This document shows, in pieces, positions 1-9,294 of a stretch of DNA of 64,000 nucleotides. How positions within the stretch are numbered: position 1 is the first letter of the stretch; every line of letters starts with the position of its first letter. Under the pieces are notes generated by a model that saw nothing but the letters and a program-made list of their open reading frames with translations, was not told where the DNA came from and made no database searches. Source of the DNA: DASSTY01 sp035760645 (GTDB lineage Bacteria; Gemmatimonadota; Gemmatimonadetes; Gemmatimonadales; GWC2-71-9); NCBI GenBank assembly GCA_035760645.1, contig DASTSO010000114.1, forward strand, positions 36,631 to 100,630, in the 5' to 3' direction. The position numbers and the translations under genes were made by a program.

Positions 1-1062
1 ACCGCCGACACCGGGACGTATTACAAGGACGGTGAGCGGTGGGAGGCGCGCGGGCATGTGTCGGCGCGCAACACCCGCACCGGGTCGTCGCTGCAGGGGC
101 CGTCGCTCGACTACCTGCGACCCGCCGCCGGGGTGCGCGACACGCTCGAGATGTTCGCGGTCGGGCGGCCGCGGATCGCCTACGTGCCGAAGGATTCGGC
201 CGGCACCCGGGACTCCGCCGCGGCGAACGCGGCCGAGCCGTACATCATCGTCGCCGACCGGACCCGGATGCGCGGGGAGGATCAGGTCTGGGCCGGCGGC
301 CGCGTGACGATCGATCGGAGCGACTTCGCCGCGCGCGCCGATTCGCTCCGGCTCGACACCGGGGCGGGGCATGACGGCACGCTCCTCGGCAAGCCGGTCA
401 TGAAGGGACTCGGAAGCGACACGTTCGACCTCTCGGGCACGCGCATCGACCTGAAGCTCGAGGGCCGCGAGCTGACGCTCGTCACGGCGAAGGGCAAGGC
501 CCGCGCGCTCACGGCCGAGTGGGACCTGCTCGCCGACACCATCGCGATCGACGTGAACGCGAAGAAGGCGGAGCAGACGCTCGCCTGGGGCCACGCCGAT
601 GCACACTCGTCGCGATATGCCGTGAAGGCCGACTCGCTCGCCATCGACACGCCTGCGCAGCACCTGACGGCGCTGCGCGCCTTCGGCCACGCGTGGCTCG
701 GCGGCCAGGTCGACTCGACGACGAAGGACCGTGACTGGCTCGCGGGCGACACGGTGCGCGCCGCGTTCGTCCAGCGCGACTCGGCGGGGAAGTCCCGGCC
801 CGCGCTCGCCAGCATGGAAGCCCACGGCCATGGCCGCGCCTTCCACCGGGCGCCACCGAAGACCGGCGCCGGCGAGCCGACGCTCAGCTATCTGCGCGCC
901 GACGCCATCGTGATCACGATGAAGCCGCCCGCGCCCGACGACAGCGGCGACACCGTGGACCGGGTGGACGCGCGGGGCCACGTGGACGGCGTGCAGCTCG
1001 AGCCGAAGAAGGCGGCCGCCACGGCCGCCACGGACCGCCGCCCGCCGGAGCCGGCGCCATGA
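1..1062 (+). CDS. OstA/LptA-like LPS-transport protein, 5'-truncated
   Basis: The reading frame is open from base 1, so the start lies outside the window and at least 353 residues are visible. The sequence is rich in short beta-strand repeats of the OstA type (RWEARGHV near the left edge, DQVWAGGRVTIDRSD, VDRVDARGHVDGVQ), which in LptA and LptD-N stack into a beta-jellyroll that shields lipopolysaccharide acyl chains in the periplasm. Asp/Ser/Ala-rich stretches separate the repeats and the C-terminus is Pro/Ala-rich. The stop overlaps the lptB start by 4 nt (ATGA), and lptB and rpoN follow, as in many diderms. Assignment to the OstA superfamily rests on repeat character and context; whether it acts as LptA, LptC or a combined protein cannot be told from this fragment. 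Confidence 0.7.
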   Translation, partial: TADTGTYYKDGERWEARGHVSARNTRTGSSLQGPSLDYLRPAAGVRDTLEMFAVGRPRIAYVPKDSAGTRDSAAANAAEPYIIVADRTRMRGEDQVWAGGRVTIDRSDFAARADSLRLDTGAGHDGTLLGKPVMKGLGSDTFDLSGTRIDLKLEGRELTLVTAKGKARALTAEWDLLADTIAIDVNAKKAEQTLAWGHADAHSSRYAVKADSLAIDTPAQHLTALRAFGHAWLGGQVDSTTKDRDWLAGDTVRAAFVQRDSAGKSRPALASMEAHGHGRAFHRAPPKTGAGEPTLSYLRADAIVITMKPPAPDDSGDTVDRVDARGHVDGVQLEPKKAAATAATDRRPPEPAP

Positions 1063-2243
1063 CCGCGGCCGCGTGGCTCGAGCCCCTGGCCGAGCGCGAC
1101 CCCTCGCTGCCGCTCGCCCTCGCTGCGCTGGTGCATGAGGCGGATGCCACGGGCGCGGTGCCATTCGACCAGCTCGTCGTCGCCTACCGCGCGGCCTACG
1201 AGATCGCGCACCACGGCACCGGCCACCGCAGCGCGACGCCCAACGACGCGCGCTTCGCCCCGGACGGCATCGCCGACCATCTGCGACAGGTGCTCCTGCC
1301 GCGGATGGCCCAGGAGGGCTGGGTGGCCGACGACGCGGCGGCGGACTGGGCGATAGTGCGCGCCGCGGGCCCCTGGTGGCTCGACGCCCTGCGCGACCGG
1401 GACACGACCGGCTGGCGGCTCCTCGAGCTCGGCCGCCGGACGATCGTGGACCCGCGCGGCGACGGCCAGGCGACGCCGCGCCGGGCGCAGGGCAGTCGGC
1501 TCGAAGCCGAGGCGCTCACGAAGAGCTTCCGCGGCCGGCGGGTGGTGGACGACGTGGGTCTCGAGCTCCAGCAGGGCGAGATCGTGGGCCTCCTCGGCCC
1601 GAACGGCGCCGGCAAGACGACCACGTTCTACATGCTCACGGGGCTCGTCCGCCCGGATCGCGGCCGCGTGCGGCTCGACGGCGACGACCTGACCGGCGCC
1701 CCCATGTACCAGCGCGCGCGGCGCGGCATCGGCTACCTCGCGCAGGAGCCCAGCGTCTTCCGGCGGATGACCGTGGAGGAGAACCTCCGCGCCGTGCTCG
1801 AGACGCTACCGCTCGACCGCGCGGCGCGCGAGGCCCGGCTCGAGGCGCTCCTCGGCGAGCTCTCGATCCGCCACCTGCGCGACAGCCGCGCCTACGCGTT
1901 GAGCGGGGGCGAGCGGCGGCGGCTCGAGATCACACGGGCGCTCGTGACGGATCCGAAGTTCATGCTCCTCGACGAGCCGTTCGCGGGAGTGGATCCGATC
2001 GCCGTGCACGACATACAGACGATCGTGGCCGGGCTCCGGCACCGCGGCATCGGGGTGCTGATCACGGACCACAACGTCGAGCAAACCCTGGATATCGTCG
2101 ATCGGGCGTACATCATGTACGAAGGCAAGGTGCAGGCCGCGGGCACCGTCCGCGAGCTCGTCTTCAACGACCGCGTGGCCCAGCTCTATCTCGGGCCCAC
2201 GCTGACGGCGCGGCTCCGCGCGCGCCTGGAGTCCCGCGCATGA
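1059..2243 (+). CDS. lptB: LPS export ABC transporter ATPase LptB with N-terminal extension
   Basis: LptB hydrolyses ATP to drive LptFG, which pulls LPS from the inner membrane onto the periplasmic bridge. The ATPase occupies residues 147-394: Walker A GPNGAGKTT (180-188), signature LSGGE (281-285), Walker B MLLDEP (302-307) and H-loop His338 in ITDHN. The phrases YLAQEPSVFRRMTVEEN and VLITDHNVEQTL are typical of LptB and separate it from other ABC ATPases. Residues 1-146 are an extra Trp/Ala/Asp-rich helical segment that ordinary LptB (about 240 aa) lacks. The start at 1059 overlaps the upstream stop by 4 nt; no internal start next to residue 147 is obviously better. The gene overlaps rpoN by 4 nt. 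Confidence 0.93.
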   Translation: MTAAAWLEPLAERDPSLPLALAALVHEADATGAVPFDQLVVAYRAAYEIAHHGTGHRSATPNDARFAPDGIADHLRQVLLPRMAQEGWVADDAAADWAIVRAAGPWWLDALRDRDTTGWRLLELGRRTIVDPRGDGQATPRRAQGSRLEAEALTKSFRGRRVVDDVGLELQQGEIVGLLGPNGAGKTTTFYMLTGLVRPDRGRVRLDGDDLTGAPMYQRARRGIGYLAQEPSVFRRMTVEENLRAVLETLPLDRAAREARLEALLGELSIRHLRDSRAYALSGGERRRLEITRALVTDPKFMLLDEPFAGVDPIAVHDIQTIVAGLRHRGIGVLITDHNVEQTLDIVDRAYIMYEGKVQAAGTVRELVFNDRVAQLYLGPTLTARLRARLESRA

Positions 2244-3736
2244 GGACGGGTCTTTCGCAGCACACCAGCATGCGGCAGGAGCTGCGCGTCAACCCTCGCC
2301 TGTACCAGGCGATGGACATGCTCTACATGCCGATGATGGACCTGCAGCAGCACCTGAAGCAGGAGCTCCTCTCCAACCCCTTCCTCGAGCTCCTGGAGCC
2401 CGAGGAGGAGGAGCAGCCGGTCGAGAAGACGGCGGAGCAGGAGAAGGAGAAGGCCGAGAAGGAAGAGGAGATGGACTGGGAGGAGATCCTCCTGGACGGC
2501 TTTGACGTCGGCGGCACGCGCGAGCAGTACGAGCAGCTCGAGTACACCGAGCCCGTGACGGTGGAGACCCGCGATCTCGCCGACCACCTGCGCGAGCAGC
2601 TCCAGATGATGGATCTGACGCCGCGCCAGCGCTTCCTGAGCGAGGAATTCATCGGCAACCTCGGCGACGACGGCTATCTCGGCGCCACGCTCGAGGAGAT
2701 CCTGGGCTCGGTCAACCAGTTCGTCACGAGCTTCGAGGCGGGCGAGCTGGCCGAGGATCCGGAGTTCGAGGCGCAGCTGGAGGCGCTGGCCGACGGCAGC
2801 GGCTGCGTCGAGCCGTTCGCGATGGCCGAGGTCGAGCAGATGCTCGGCATCATCCAGCGGCTCGATCCGCCCGGCATCGGCGCGCGCGACCTGCGCGAGT
2901 GCCTCCTCATCCAGATGACCGAGGCCGGCGACACCGGCTCGCTCACCTATCGCCTCGTCGCCGAGGCGTTCCCCGACCTCCTGGCCCATCGCTGGAACGA
3001 GCTCGCCAAGCGCTTCGGCGCCGAGCCCTCGGCCGTGCAGCAGGCCGCCGACCAGCTCGCCCGCTTCGACCCGAAGCCCGGCATCAAGCACTCCGACCGC
3101 GGCGACGGCTACATCACGCCCGACCTCATCGTCGAGAAGATCGGCGGCCGCTATCACGTCTTCCTGAATGATACCGGCATGCCGCGCCTGCGGCTCAGCC
3201 GGTCCTATCAGGAGGTCGCGCGGGACAAGAAGAAGCTCACGCCCGAGAACCGCGAGTTCATCGCGCAGAAGATGAACAGCGCGAACTGGATGATTCAGGC
3301 GATCGAGCAGCGGCGACAGACGATGCTGAAGGTGATGAACTTCATCGTCGACCGCCAGCGCGAGTTCTTCGAGAAGGGGATCGAGTACCTCAAGCCCCTC
3401 ACGCTGCGCGAGGTGGCGGAGGTGATCAACATGCACGAATCCACCGTCAGCCGCGTGACGAACGAGAAGTACGTCCAGACGCCGCGCGGCGTGCTCCCGC
3501 TCAAGTTCTTCTTCTCGAGTGCGCTCTCGACCGCCTCGGGCGAGGACGCGAGCGCCCGGTCGATCCGCGCCAAGCTCCAGAAGATGGTGAGCGAGGAGAA
3601 CCCCTCGAAGCCGCTCACCGACCAGCAGATCGTCCACCTGTTCCAGGAGCAGGGAATCCAGATCGCGCGACGCACCGTGGCCAAGTACCGCGACCAGCTC
3701 CACATCCTCCCGGCGCGCATGCGCAAGCGCGTGTGA
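2240..3736 (+). CDS. rpoN: RNA polymerase sigma-54 factor RpoN
   Basis: This 498-aa protein directs core RNA polymerase to -24/-12 promoters that need AAA+ activators. The N-terminal activator-interacting region starts SQHTSMRQELRVNPRLYQAM and is followed by a very acidic region II (runs of Glu around residues 55-80). The core-binding domain contains QRLDPPGIGARDL. A helix-turn-helix lies at LTLREVAEVINMHESTVSRV, and the diagnostic RpoN box ARRTVAKYR sits at about 476-484 near the C-terminus. The ATG at 2240 overlaps the lptB stop; a much longer open frame upstream is a high-GC shadow inside lptB. The lptB-rpoN order is common in diderms. No sigma-54 activator is encoded in this window. Confidence 0.97.
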   Translation: MRTGLSQHTSMRQELRVNPRLYQAMDMLYMPMMDLQQHLKQELLSNPFLELLEPEEEEQPVEKTAEQEKEKAEKEEEMDWEEILLDGFDVGGTREQYEQLEYTEPVTVETRDLADHLREQLQMMDLTPRQRFLSEEFIGNLGDDGYLGATLEEILGSVNQFVTSFEAGELAEDPEFEAQLEALADGSGCVEPFAMAEVEQMLGIIQRLDPPGIGARDLRECLLIQMTEAGDTGSLTYRLVAEAFPDLLAHRWNELAKRFGAEPSAVQQAADQLARFDPKPGIKHSDRGDGYITPDLIVEKIGGRYHVFLNDTGMPRLRLSRSYQEVARDKKKLTPENREFIAQKMNSANWMIQAIEQRRQTMLKVMNFIVDRQREFFEKGIEYLKPLTLREVAEVINMHESTVSRVTNEKYVQTPRGVLPLKFFFSSALSTASGEDASARSIRAKLQKMVSEENPSKPLTDQQIVHLFQEQGIQIARRTVAKYRDQLHILPARMRKRV

Positions 3737-4728
3737 CGGTCCCCACGCTCGTCCCGACCCCGGCCGCTCCGGCGCTCGCCCACGTGGACGTGAGCCTCCT
3801 CGTCCCCGCGAAGGACGAGGCGGCGAACCTCCCCGAGTTCGTGCGCCAGTGCGACGTCGCCCTGGCCGACGCGGGCTTCAGCTTCGAGGTCGTCGTCGTC
3901 AACGACGGCTCGCGCGACGACAGCGCGGCGGTGCTGGAGGAGCTGCAGGCTCGCTATGCGTTCCTGCGCGTCGTGACGCACCGCCGCCAGCAGGGCATCG
4001 CCGACGCGCTCCGCTCGGCGGGGGAGGTGGCGCGCGGCGACATCTTCGTCTTTTACCCGGCCGACCTGCAGTATCTCCCCGAGGACGTGCCGACGCTCGT
4101 GCGCCCGATCCTCGAGGGCGAGGCCGACATCGTCACGGGCACGAAGCAGGGGAAGTACGAGAAGGCGTTCGTCTCGAACATCTACAACGGCCTCTGCCGC
4201 TTCCTCTTCGGCGTGCGGGTCACCGACCTCAACTCGGTGAAGGCCTATCGGCGCGAGGTCATGGCCGGCGTGCCGATGCGGCCCGACTGGCACCGCTTCA
4301 TGGTCGTCATCGCGGCCGCCGACGGCTTCCGGCTCACCTCCCGCCCGGTGCCGCTCTACCCGCGCGTGGCGGGGCAGTCGAAGTTCACCTGGCGCCGCAT
4401 CCCGGTCGGCGTGCTCGACCTGGTGAGCGTCTGGTTCCAGCTCCGCTTCGGCCGCAAGCCGATGCTCTTCTTCGGCATCGCCGGGGCGCTGCTCTTCCTC
4501 GTCGGCTTCCTCGCCGGCGTGGTCGCCCTCGCGCTCCGCTTCGGCTTCGGCATCGGCTTCCGGCCGCTGCTCAACCTCGTCGAGACGATGGTCATCACCG
4601 GCACCGTGCTCTTCGGCTTCGGCTTCGTCGGCGAGATGGTGGCGGGGCTCCGCGAGGAGCAGCGCGAGCTGCGGCAGGAGCTGATGGAGCGTCTCGCGCA
4701 CCTCGACCGCGCCGAGCCGCGGAGCTGA
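3733..4728 (+). CDS. GT2-family glycosyltransferase, membrane-anchored
   Basis: The 331-aa protein has a GT-A fold glycosyltransferase domain (SLLVPAKDEAANLPEF at the N-terminus, then VVVVNDGSRDDS) and an acidic metal-binding region around FYPADLQYLPEDV. Two C-terminal hydrophobic segments follow (about residues 248-275 and 285-305). This resembles polyprenyl-phosphate glycosyltransferases of the DPM1/ArnC/GtrB type, which load a sugar onto undecaprenyl phosphate on the cytoplasmic face. The GTG at 3733 overlaps the rpoN stop by 4 nt, and the next gene starts 4 bp downstream, so it is likely cotranscribed with the glycan genes that follow. The sugar and the acceptor are not identifiable from sequence. 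Confidence 0.85.
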   Translation: MTVPTLVPTPAAPALAHVDVSLLVPAKDEAANLPEFVRQCDVALADAGFSFEVVVVNDGSRDDSAAVLEELQARYAFLRVVTHRRQQGIADALRSAGEVARGDIFVFYPADLQYLPEDVPTLVRPILEGEADIVTGTKQGKYEKAFVSNIYNGLCRFLFGVRVTDLNSVKAYRREVMAGVPMRPDWHRFMVVIAAADGFRLTSRPVPLYPRVAGQSKFTWRRIPVGVLDLVSVWFQLRFGRKPMLFFGIAGALLFLVGFLAGVVALALRFGFGIGFRPLLNLVETMVITGTVLFGFGFVGEMVAGLREEQRELRQELMERLAHLDRAEPRS

Positions 4729-4732
4729 CCCC

Positions 4733-5899
4733 GTGCGGGTCGTCTTCCTGACCCACAACTACCCGCGCCGCCCGGGCGACCTCGCCGGGGCGTTTCTCGC
4801 CACCCTCGCGACGGCGCTCGTCGCCCGCGGGATCGAGGTGCGCGTCGTCGCGCCGAGCGACGCGGGCGCGGGCGACGCGAGCGAGCACGACGGCGTGCGC
4901 GTCCGGCGCGTCCGCTACGCCTCGCCCGCGCGCGAGACGGTGGCCTACGGGAACATGCAGGCCGCCCTCCGGAGCCCGGGCGGCCTGCGCGCGCTCGCGG
5001 GGCTCTGGCGCGCGCTCCGCCGCGCGGCGCGCGAGGAGGTCGCGCAGGGGGCCGACCTGGTGCACGCGCACTGGTGGTTTCCCGCCGGCCTCGCCGCCCC
5101 GGCCGACGTCCCGCTCGTCCTCACCTCGCACGGCACCGACGCCGCGCTGCTCCGCCGCTCGAAGCTCGCGCGCGCGCTCGCGCGGCCGGTGTACCGGCGC
5201 GCCCGCGTCGTGACCGCCGTCTCCCGCGAGCTCGCCGGCTGGATCCAGGGGGCGATGGGCCGGCACATCCCGGCCGATCACGTCCAGCCGATGCCGGTGG
5301 ACGTGGGCCGCTTCGCGTGGAGCGAGGGGGGCGGGGGACTCATCGTGATCGCACGCCTGACGGCGCAGAAGCGCGTCCACCTCGCGCTCGAGGCCGCGGC
5401 CTGTCTCGCCGCGTGCGGGCGCGAGCTCCCGCTCACGATCGTCGGCGACGGACCCGAGCGCGCCGCGCTCGCGCAGCGCGCGGCGGAGCTGGGCGTCGCC
5501 CCTCTGGTGCGCTTCGTGGGCGCGGTCGCCCCCGGCGAGATCCCGCGCCTCCTGCGCCGCGCCGACGTGATGCTCTTTCCGGCCCACGCCGAGGGCTTCG
5601 GCCTCACCGCCGCGGAGGCGCTCATGGCGGGGGTGCCGGTCGTCGCGTGCTGGGACGGCGGCGGCGTGCTCGACATCGTACCCGAGACGGGCGCCGGCCG
5701 GCGCACGCTCCCCTCGGGCGAGGCGCTCGCCGACGCGGCGCTCGACCTGCTCGAGGCGCCCGACCGCGTCCGCGCGGCCCAGCTCGAGGGCCAGCAGTGG
5801 CGCGTCCGCCTGAGCCCCGCGAACGTGGCGGCGGTCTGCGAGGACTGGTACCGCGAGGCGCTCGACCCCAATCGTCCCGCCTGGCACCTGGTGGCCTGA
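4733..5899 (+). CDS. GT4-family glycosyltransferase
   Basis: This 388-aa protein has the two Rossmann-like domains of GT-B glycosyltransferases. The N-terminal domain begins VVFLTHNYPRRPGDLAGAF and contains the acceptor-side LVHAHWWFPAGL. The C-terminal domain carries VIARLTAQKRVHLALEA, VGDGPER and the nucleotide-sugar binding EX7E region HAEGFGLTAAEALMAGVPVV, typical of GT4 retaining enzymes. It starts with GTG at 4733, 4 bp after the preceding stop. Its position between a GT2 enzyme and a flippase-like protein suggests assembly of a surface glycan or glycolipid. Donor and acceptor are unknown. Confidence 0.88.
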   Translation: MRVVFLTHNYPRRPGDLAGAFLATLATALVARGIEVRVVAPSDAGAGDASEHDGVRVRRVRYASPARETVAYGNMQAALRSPGGLRALAGLWRALRRAAREEVAQGADLVHAHWWFPAGLAAPADVPLVLTSHGTDAALLRRSKLARALARPVYRRARVVTAVSRELAGWIQGAMGRHIPADHVQPMPVDVGRFAWSEGGGGLIVIARLTAQKRVHLALEAAACLAACGRELPLTIVGDGPERAALAQRAAELGVAPLVRFVGAVAPGEIPRLLRRADVMLFPAHAEGFGLTAAEALMAGVPVVACWDGGGVLDIVPETGAGRRTLPSGEALADAALDLLEAPDRVRAAQLEGQQWRVRLSPANVAAVCEDWYREALDPNRPAWHLVA

Positions 5900-6862
5900 G
5901 TGACGACCGCGCCCGACGCCCGCCCGACCCCGAGCGCCCCGCGCCGCGCGTGGCGCTGGCTCCAGTGGGGCTTCGGCCTCACCGTCGCCCTGTTCGTCGT
6001 CCTGAGCCTTCGCAAGAACTGGGAGAAGCTCCTCACCCAGCGCGTCGCGTGGGACGTGACGCCCGGCTACCTCGTGGCCGCCCTCCTCCTCACCTGGGCG
6101 ATGTACGCCCTCCTCATCCAGGCCTGGCGCGTGATGCTCGCCGGCTGGCGCCAGCCGCTCCCCGCCTGGCCCGCCGCGCGCATCTGGACCGTCTCCGGAC
6201 TGGGCAAGTACATCCCGGGCCAGGTCTGGGCGATCGCGAGCATGGCGGTGATGGCGCAGCGCGTCGGCATCGCGCCGTGGGCGGCGACCGCGTCGTCGGT
6301 CCTCCTCCAGGGGCTCGCGATCGGCACCGGCGCGGCGGTCCTCGGCGCCACCGGCATGGAGCTGCTCCGACACGAGTACCCGCTCGTGCGCGCCGTCGTC
6401 GTCCTGCTCGTCATCGGCAGCGTTGCGGGCGTCGCGCTGCTCCTCTGGCCGCCCTTCGTGCGCCGCGCGCTGCGCGCGCTCCGCGTCGAGACGCACGAGG
6501 CGGGGGTGCCGGGGGTCGCGAGCATCCTCTTCGGCGCCGTCGCGAACGTCCTCGCCTGGATCGGCTACGGGATCGCCTTCTGGCTCGTCGCGCGCGGCCT
6601 CTTCGCCACCTCGGCGCTCACGCTGCCGCTCGCCATCGGCACCTTCACCGCCGCCTATCTCGCCGGCTTTCTCGCCTTCGGGGTGCCGGCCGGGGTGGGG
6701 GTGCGCGAGGCCATCATTCTCACGATGCTGCAGGCGACGATGGGGCCGGCGGCCGCGCTCGCCCTCGCCGCCGTCTCGCGCATCGTCTCGACCGTCGCCG
6801 AGCTCGGCGCCGCCACCCCTTTCCTCCTCCACCGCGGAGAACGCTCGCGTGCCGTCCACTGA
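5900..6862 (+). CDS. UPF0104/LPG-synthase-like multipass membrane protein
   Basis: A 320-aa integral membrane protein with about eight hydrophobic segments. The conserved blocks SGLGKYIPGQVWAIASM and LAGFLAFGVPAGVGVREAI match the AglD/MprF-TM (lysylphosphatidylglycerol synthetase transmembrane, UPF0104) family, whose members are linked to flipping or transferring lipid-linked glycans or lipids. The GTG start at 5900 directly follows the preceding stop, and the end overlaps the next gene by 14 nt. Surrounded by glycosyltransferases, it is best read as a lipid-linked sugar translocase or accessory protein; that role is inferred from context. Confidence 0.78.
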   Translation: MTTAPDARPTPSAPRRAWRWLQWGFGLTVALFVVLSLRKNWEKLLTQRVAWDVTPGYLVAALLLTWAMYALLIQAWRVMLAGWRQPLPAWPAARIWTVSGLGKYIPGQVWAIASMAVMAQRVGIAPWAATASSVLLQGLAIGTGAAVLGATGMELLRHEYPLVRAVVVLLVIGSVAGVALLLWPPFVRRALRALRVETHEAGVPGVASILFGAVANVLAWIGYGIAFWLVARGLFATSALTLPLAIGTFTAAYLAGFLAFGVPAGVGVREAIILTMLQATMGPAAALALAAVSRIVSTVAELGAATPFLLHRGERSRAVH

Positions 6863-9272
6863 GAACCCGCCGGCCGCCGCTCGCGGCCCCGACCGCACCG
6901 CCGCGGGCCACCACGCGACGGCGTCCTTCACGCCCCGCTGGCCGGGGGTGATCGCGCTCGCCGTCTTCGTCCTCGCGGCGCTCACGCTCTGCTGGCCGAT
7001 GCTCGCCGGCCGCTTTCTCATCGGCGACGACATGCTGACGGCCGGCTACGGTTTCCGGCAATTCGGCGCCGAGACGCTGAAGCAGACGGGCCACCTGCCG
7101 GAGTGGAACCCGTACATCTTCGGCGGCATGCCGTTCATCGCCGCGATGCACGGCGACATCTTCTACCCGGTCACGCTGCTGCTGCGCTGGGCGCTCCCGC
7201 TCCAGACGGCGATGAATCTCGGCTTCTTCCTCCACATCGTGCTCGCCGGGTGCACGATGTACGCCTTCCTGCGCGCGCTCCGGACCACCTGGACGGGCGC
7301 GGTGGTGGGCGGCCTCGTCTACGAGATGTCGGGCATCGTCACCTCGATGGTGAACCCCGGCCACGACGGCAAGCTCTACATCTCGGCGCTCGCGCCGCTC
7401 GCCTTCCTCGGCCTGCTGCGCGCGATCCGCGACGGCCGCTGGTGGGGCTACGGGCTCCTCGCGCTCGTCGTGGGGCTCGGCATGTTCGTGCACTACCAGA
7501 TGACGTACTACCTGCTGGTGGCGGCGGGCATCTGGACGCTCTGGCTCGTCTTCTTCGACCCCGAGCGGCGTCCGGGCCTGCGCTGGCCCGTGACGCTCGC
7601 CGCCGCGCTCGGCGCCGTCGGCCTCGGGCTCGCCATCTCCGCGGTGCAGGCGCTGCCGTTCCTCGCGTACATCCCGTTCTCGCCGCGCAGCGCGGGCGGT
7701 CCGAGCGGCGGGTGGGAGTACGCGACCAGCTTCGCGATGCCGGTCGAGGAGATCATGACGACCGTGCTCCCGCAGTTCAACGGCATGCTCGAACACTACT
7801 GGGGCCAGAACTTCTTCAAGGCGCACACGGAGTATCTCGGCGCGCTCACCGTGCTCCTCGCGGCCTTCGGCCTGGGCGACCGCACGCGCGGCCGGCTCCG
7901 GTGGGGGCTCCTCACGATCGGCGTCCTCTTCCTCCTCGTCGCCTTCGGCGGCCACACGCCGTTCTACCGGCTGTGGTACGAGGTGATGCCGATGATGAAG
8001 AAGGTGCGCGCGGCGGGGATGGCCTTCTACCTGCCGGCGCTCGTCACCGCGGTCTTCGCCGGCTTCGGCGTCGAGCGCCTCCAGCGCGGCGACGTCCCGG
8101 CGAAGTCCGTGCTGATCGGGGCGGGGGTGCTGGCCGCGCTCGCGCTCCTCGGCGTCGTCGGGGCGCTGCAGAGCGTGGCCGAGGGGCTCGCGCAGCCGCA
8201 GATGACGGGGCAGGTCGCCGCGAACGCCGGCGAGCTGCAGGCGGGCGCGCTCCGGCTGCTGGTCGTGGTGCTCGCGGCGGGGGCGGTGCTCTGGGCGCTC
8301 GCGACGGCGCGGCTGGGCGGCGCGGCCGCGGCCGCCGCGCTCGCCGTCGTCGCGGTCGGCGACCTGTGGAGCATCGACCGCCTCTTCTTCACCTTCAAGC
8401 CGCCCGCGAGCGTGCTCTTCGCCGACGACGCGCTCACGACGTACATGAGGCGCTCGCCGAAGCCGTACCGCGCGTGGGACCCGTTCGGCGTCTACCACGG
8501 CGGACAGATCCAGGGCGGCTCGATGCTGATGGCGTACGACATCCCGCAGCTCCTGGGCTACCACGGCAACGAGCTGCGCTACTACGACGAGTTGCTCGGC
8601 GGGAAGGGGATGTGGTCGAACGTCCAGAATCCGACCCTCCTCGACCTCACGGCGGTGCGCTTCGTGATCCTGCCGCAGCAGCACGCGCTGCCCGGCTTCC
8701 GCGAGGTCGTGCCGCCGACCACGGCGGTCACCGGCAATCCGGCGGTGCTCTACGAGCGCGACAGCACCACCCAGTGGGCCCGGGTGGTGACCGGCGCGGC
8801 CAAGCTCGCCGACGACCAGATCGTGCCGACGGTGATCGACCCGCGCTTTCCGTACGACCGGATCTCGCTCTACCCGGATTCCGCCCCGGTGACCCCGGCC
8901 GCGATCCACGCCGGCGCGCTGCCGCCCGCCGCGACGGCGCGGGCGGCGGTGGCCGAGTGGCGCCCGGGCCACATGCGCATCACGCTCGAGGGCCGGGAGC
9001 CGGCCCAGAGCTACCTGCTCGTCGGCGAGAACTGGTATCCCGACTGGCACGCCACCGTGGACGGTAAGCCCGCCGCGGTCCTGCGGGCGGACAACACCTT
9101 CCTGAGCGTCGCGCTCCCGCCGGGGGCGAAGGAGGTCGTATTCGACTTCCACTCGCCGCTCTACGACCGCGGCAAGCTGATCACCGCGATCGCCGCGCTG
9201 CTCACCCTCGGCCTGCTGGCCAGTCCGCTCTGGCGCGCGCGGCGCGGGCCGGGGGCTCCCGTATTACCTTGA
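6849..9272 (+). CDS. YfhO-family large membrane protein
   Basis: The 807-aa protein has many transmembrane segments through roughly the first 550 residues, then a periplasmic region, then a last C-terminal helix. Hallmarks of the YfhO/GT-C-like family are visible: LAGRFLIGDDMLTAGYGFRQF and PYIFGGMPFIAAMHGDIFYP near the N-terminus, the repeated-sequence loop GGKGMWSNVQNPTLLDLTAV, and the C-terminal VGENWYPDWHATVDGKPA. YfhO proteins resemble polyprenol-phosphate-sugar-dependent glycosyltransferases, for example those acting on teichoic acids in Firmicutes. The GTG at 6849 was chosen because it precedes the first conserved block and overlaps the previous gene only briefly. The next gene encodes a likely donor synthase, which supports a lipid-linked-sugar role. 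Confidence 0.82.
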   Translation: MPSTENPPAAARGPDRTAAGHHATASFTPRWPGVIALAVFVLAALTLCWPMLAGRFLIGDDMLTAGYGFRQFGAETLKQTGHLPEWNPYIFGGMPFIAAMHGDIFYPVTLLLRWALPLQTAMNLGFFLHIVLAGCTMYAFLRALRTTWTGAVVGGLVYEMSGIVTSMVNPGHDGKLYISALAPLAFLGLLRAIRDGRWWGYGLLALVVGLGMFVHYQMTYYLLVAAGIWTLWLVFFDPERRPGLRWPVTLAAALGAVGLGLAISAVQALPFLAYIPFSPRSAGGPSGGWEYATSFAMPVEEIMTTVLPQFNGMLEHYWGQNFFKAHTEYLGALTVLLAAFGLGDRTRGRLRWGLLTIGVLFLLVAFGGHTPFYRLWYEVMPMMKKVRAAGMAFYLPALVTAVFAGFGVERLQRGDVPAKSVLIGAGVLAALALLGVVGALQSVAEGLAQPQMTGQVAANAGELQAGALRLLVVVLAAGAVLWALATARLGGAAAAAALAVVAVGDLWSIDRLFFTFKPPASVLFADDALTTYMRRSPKPYRAWDPFGVYHGGQIQGGSMLMAYDIPQLLGYHGNELRYYDELLGGKGMWSNVQNPTLLDLTAVRFVILPQQHALPGFREVVPPTTAVTGNPAVLYERDSTTQWARVVTGAAKLADDQIVPTVIDPRFPYDRISLYPDSAPVTPAAIHAGALPPAATARAAVAEWRPGHMRITLEGREPAQSYLLVGENWYPDWHATVDGKPAAVLRADNTFLSVALPPGAKEVVFDFHSPLYDRGKLITAIAALLTLGLLASPLWRARRGPGAPVLP

Positions 9273-9294
9273 GGGCGTCACCCACCCGAGCGCC

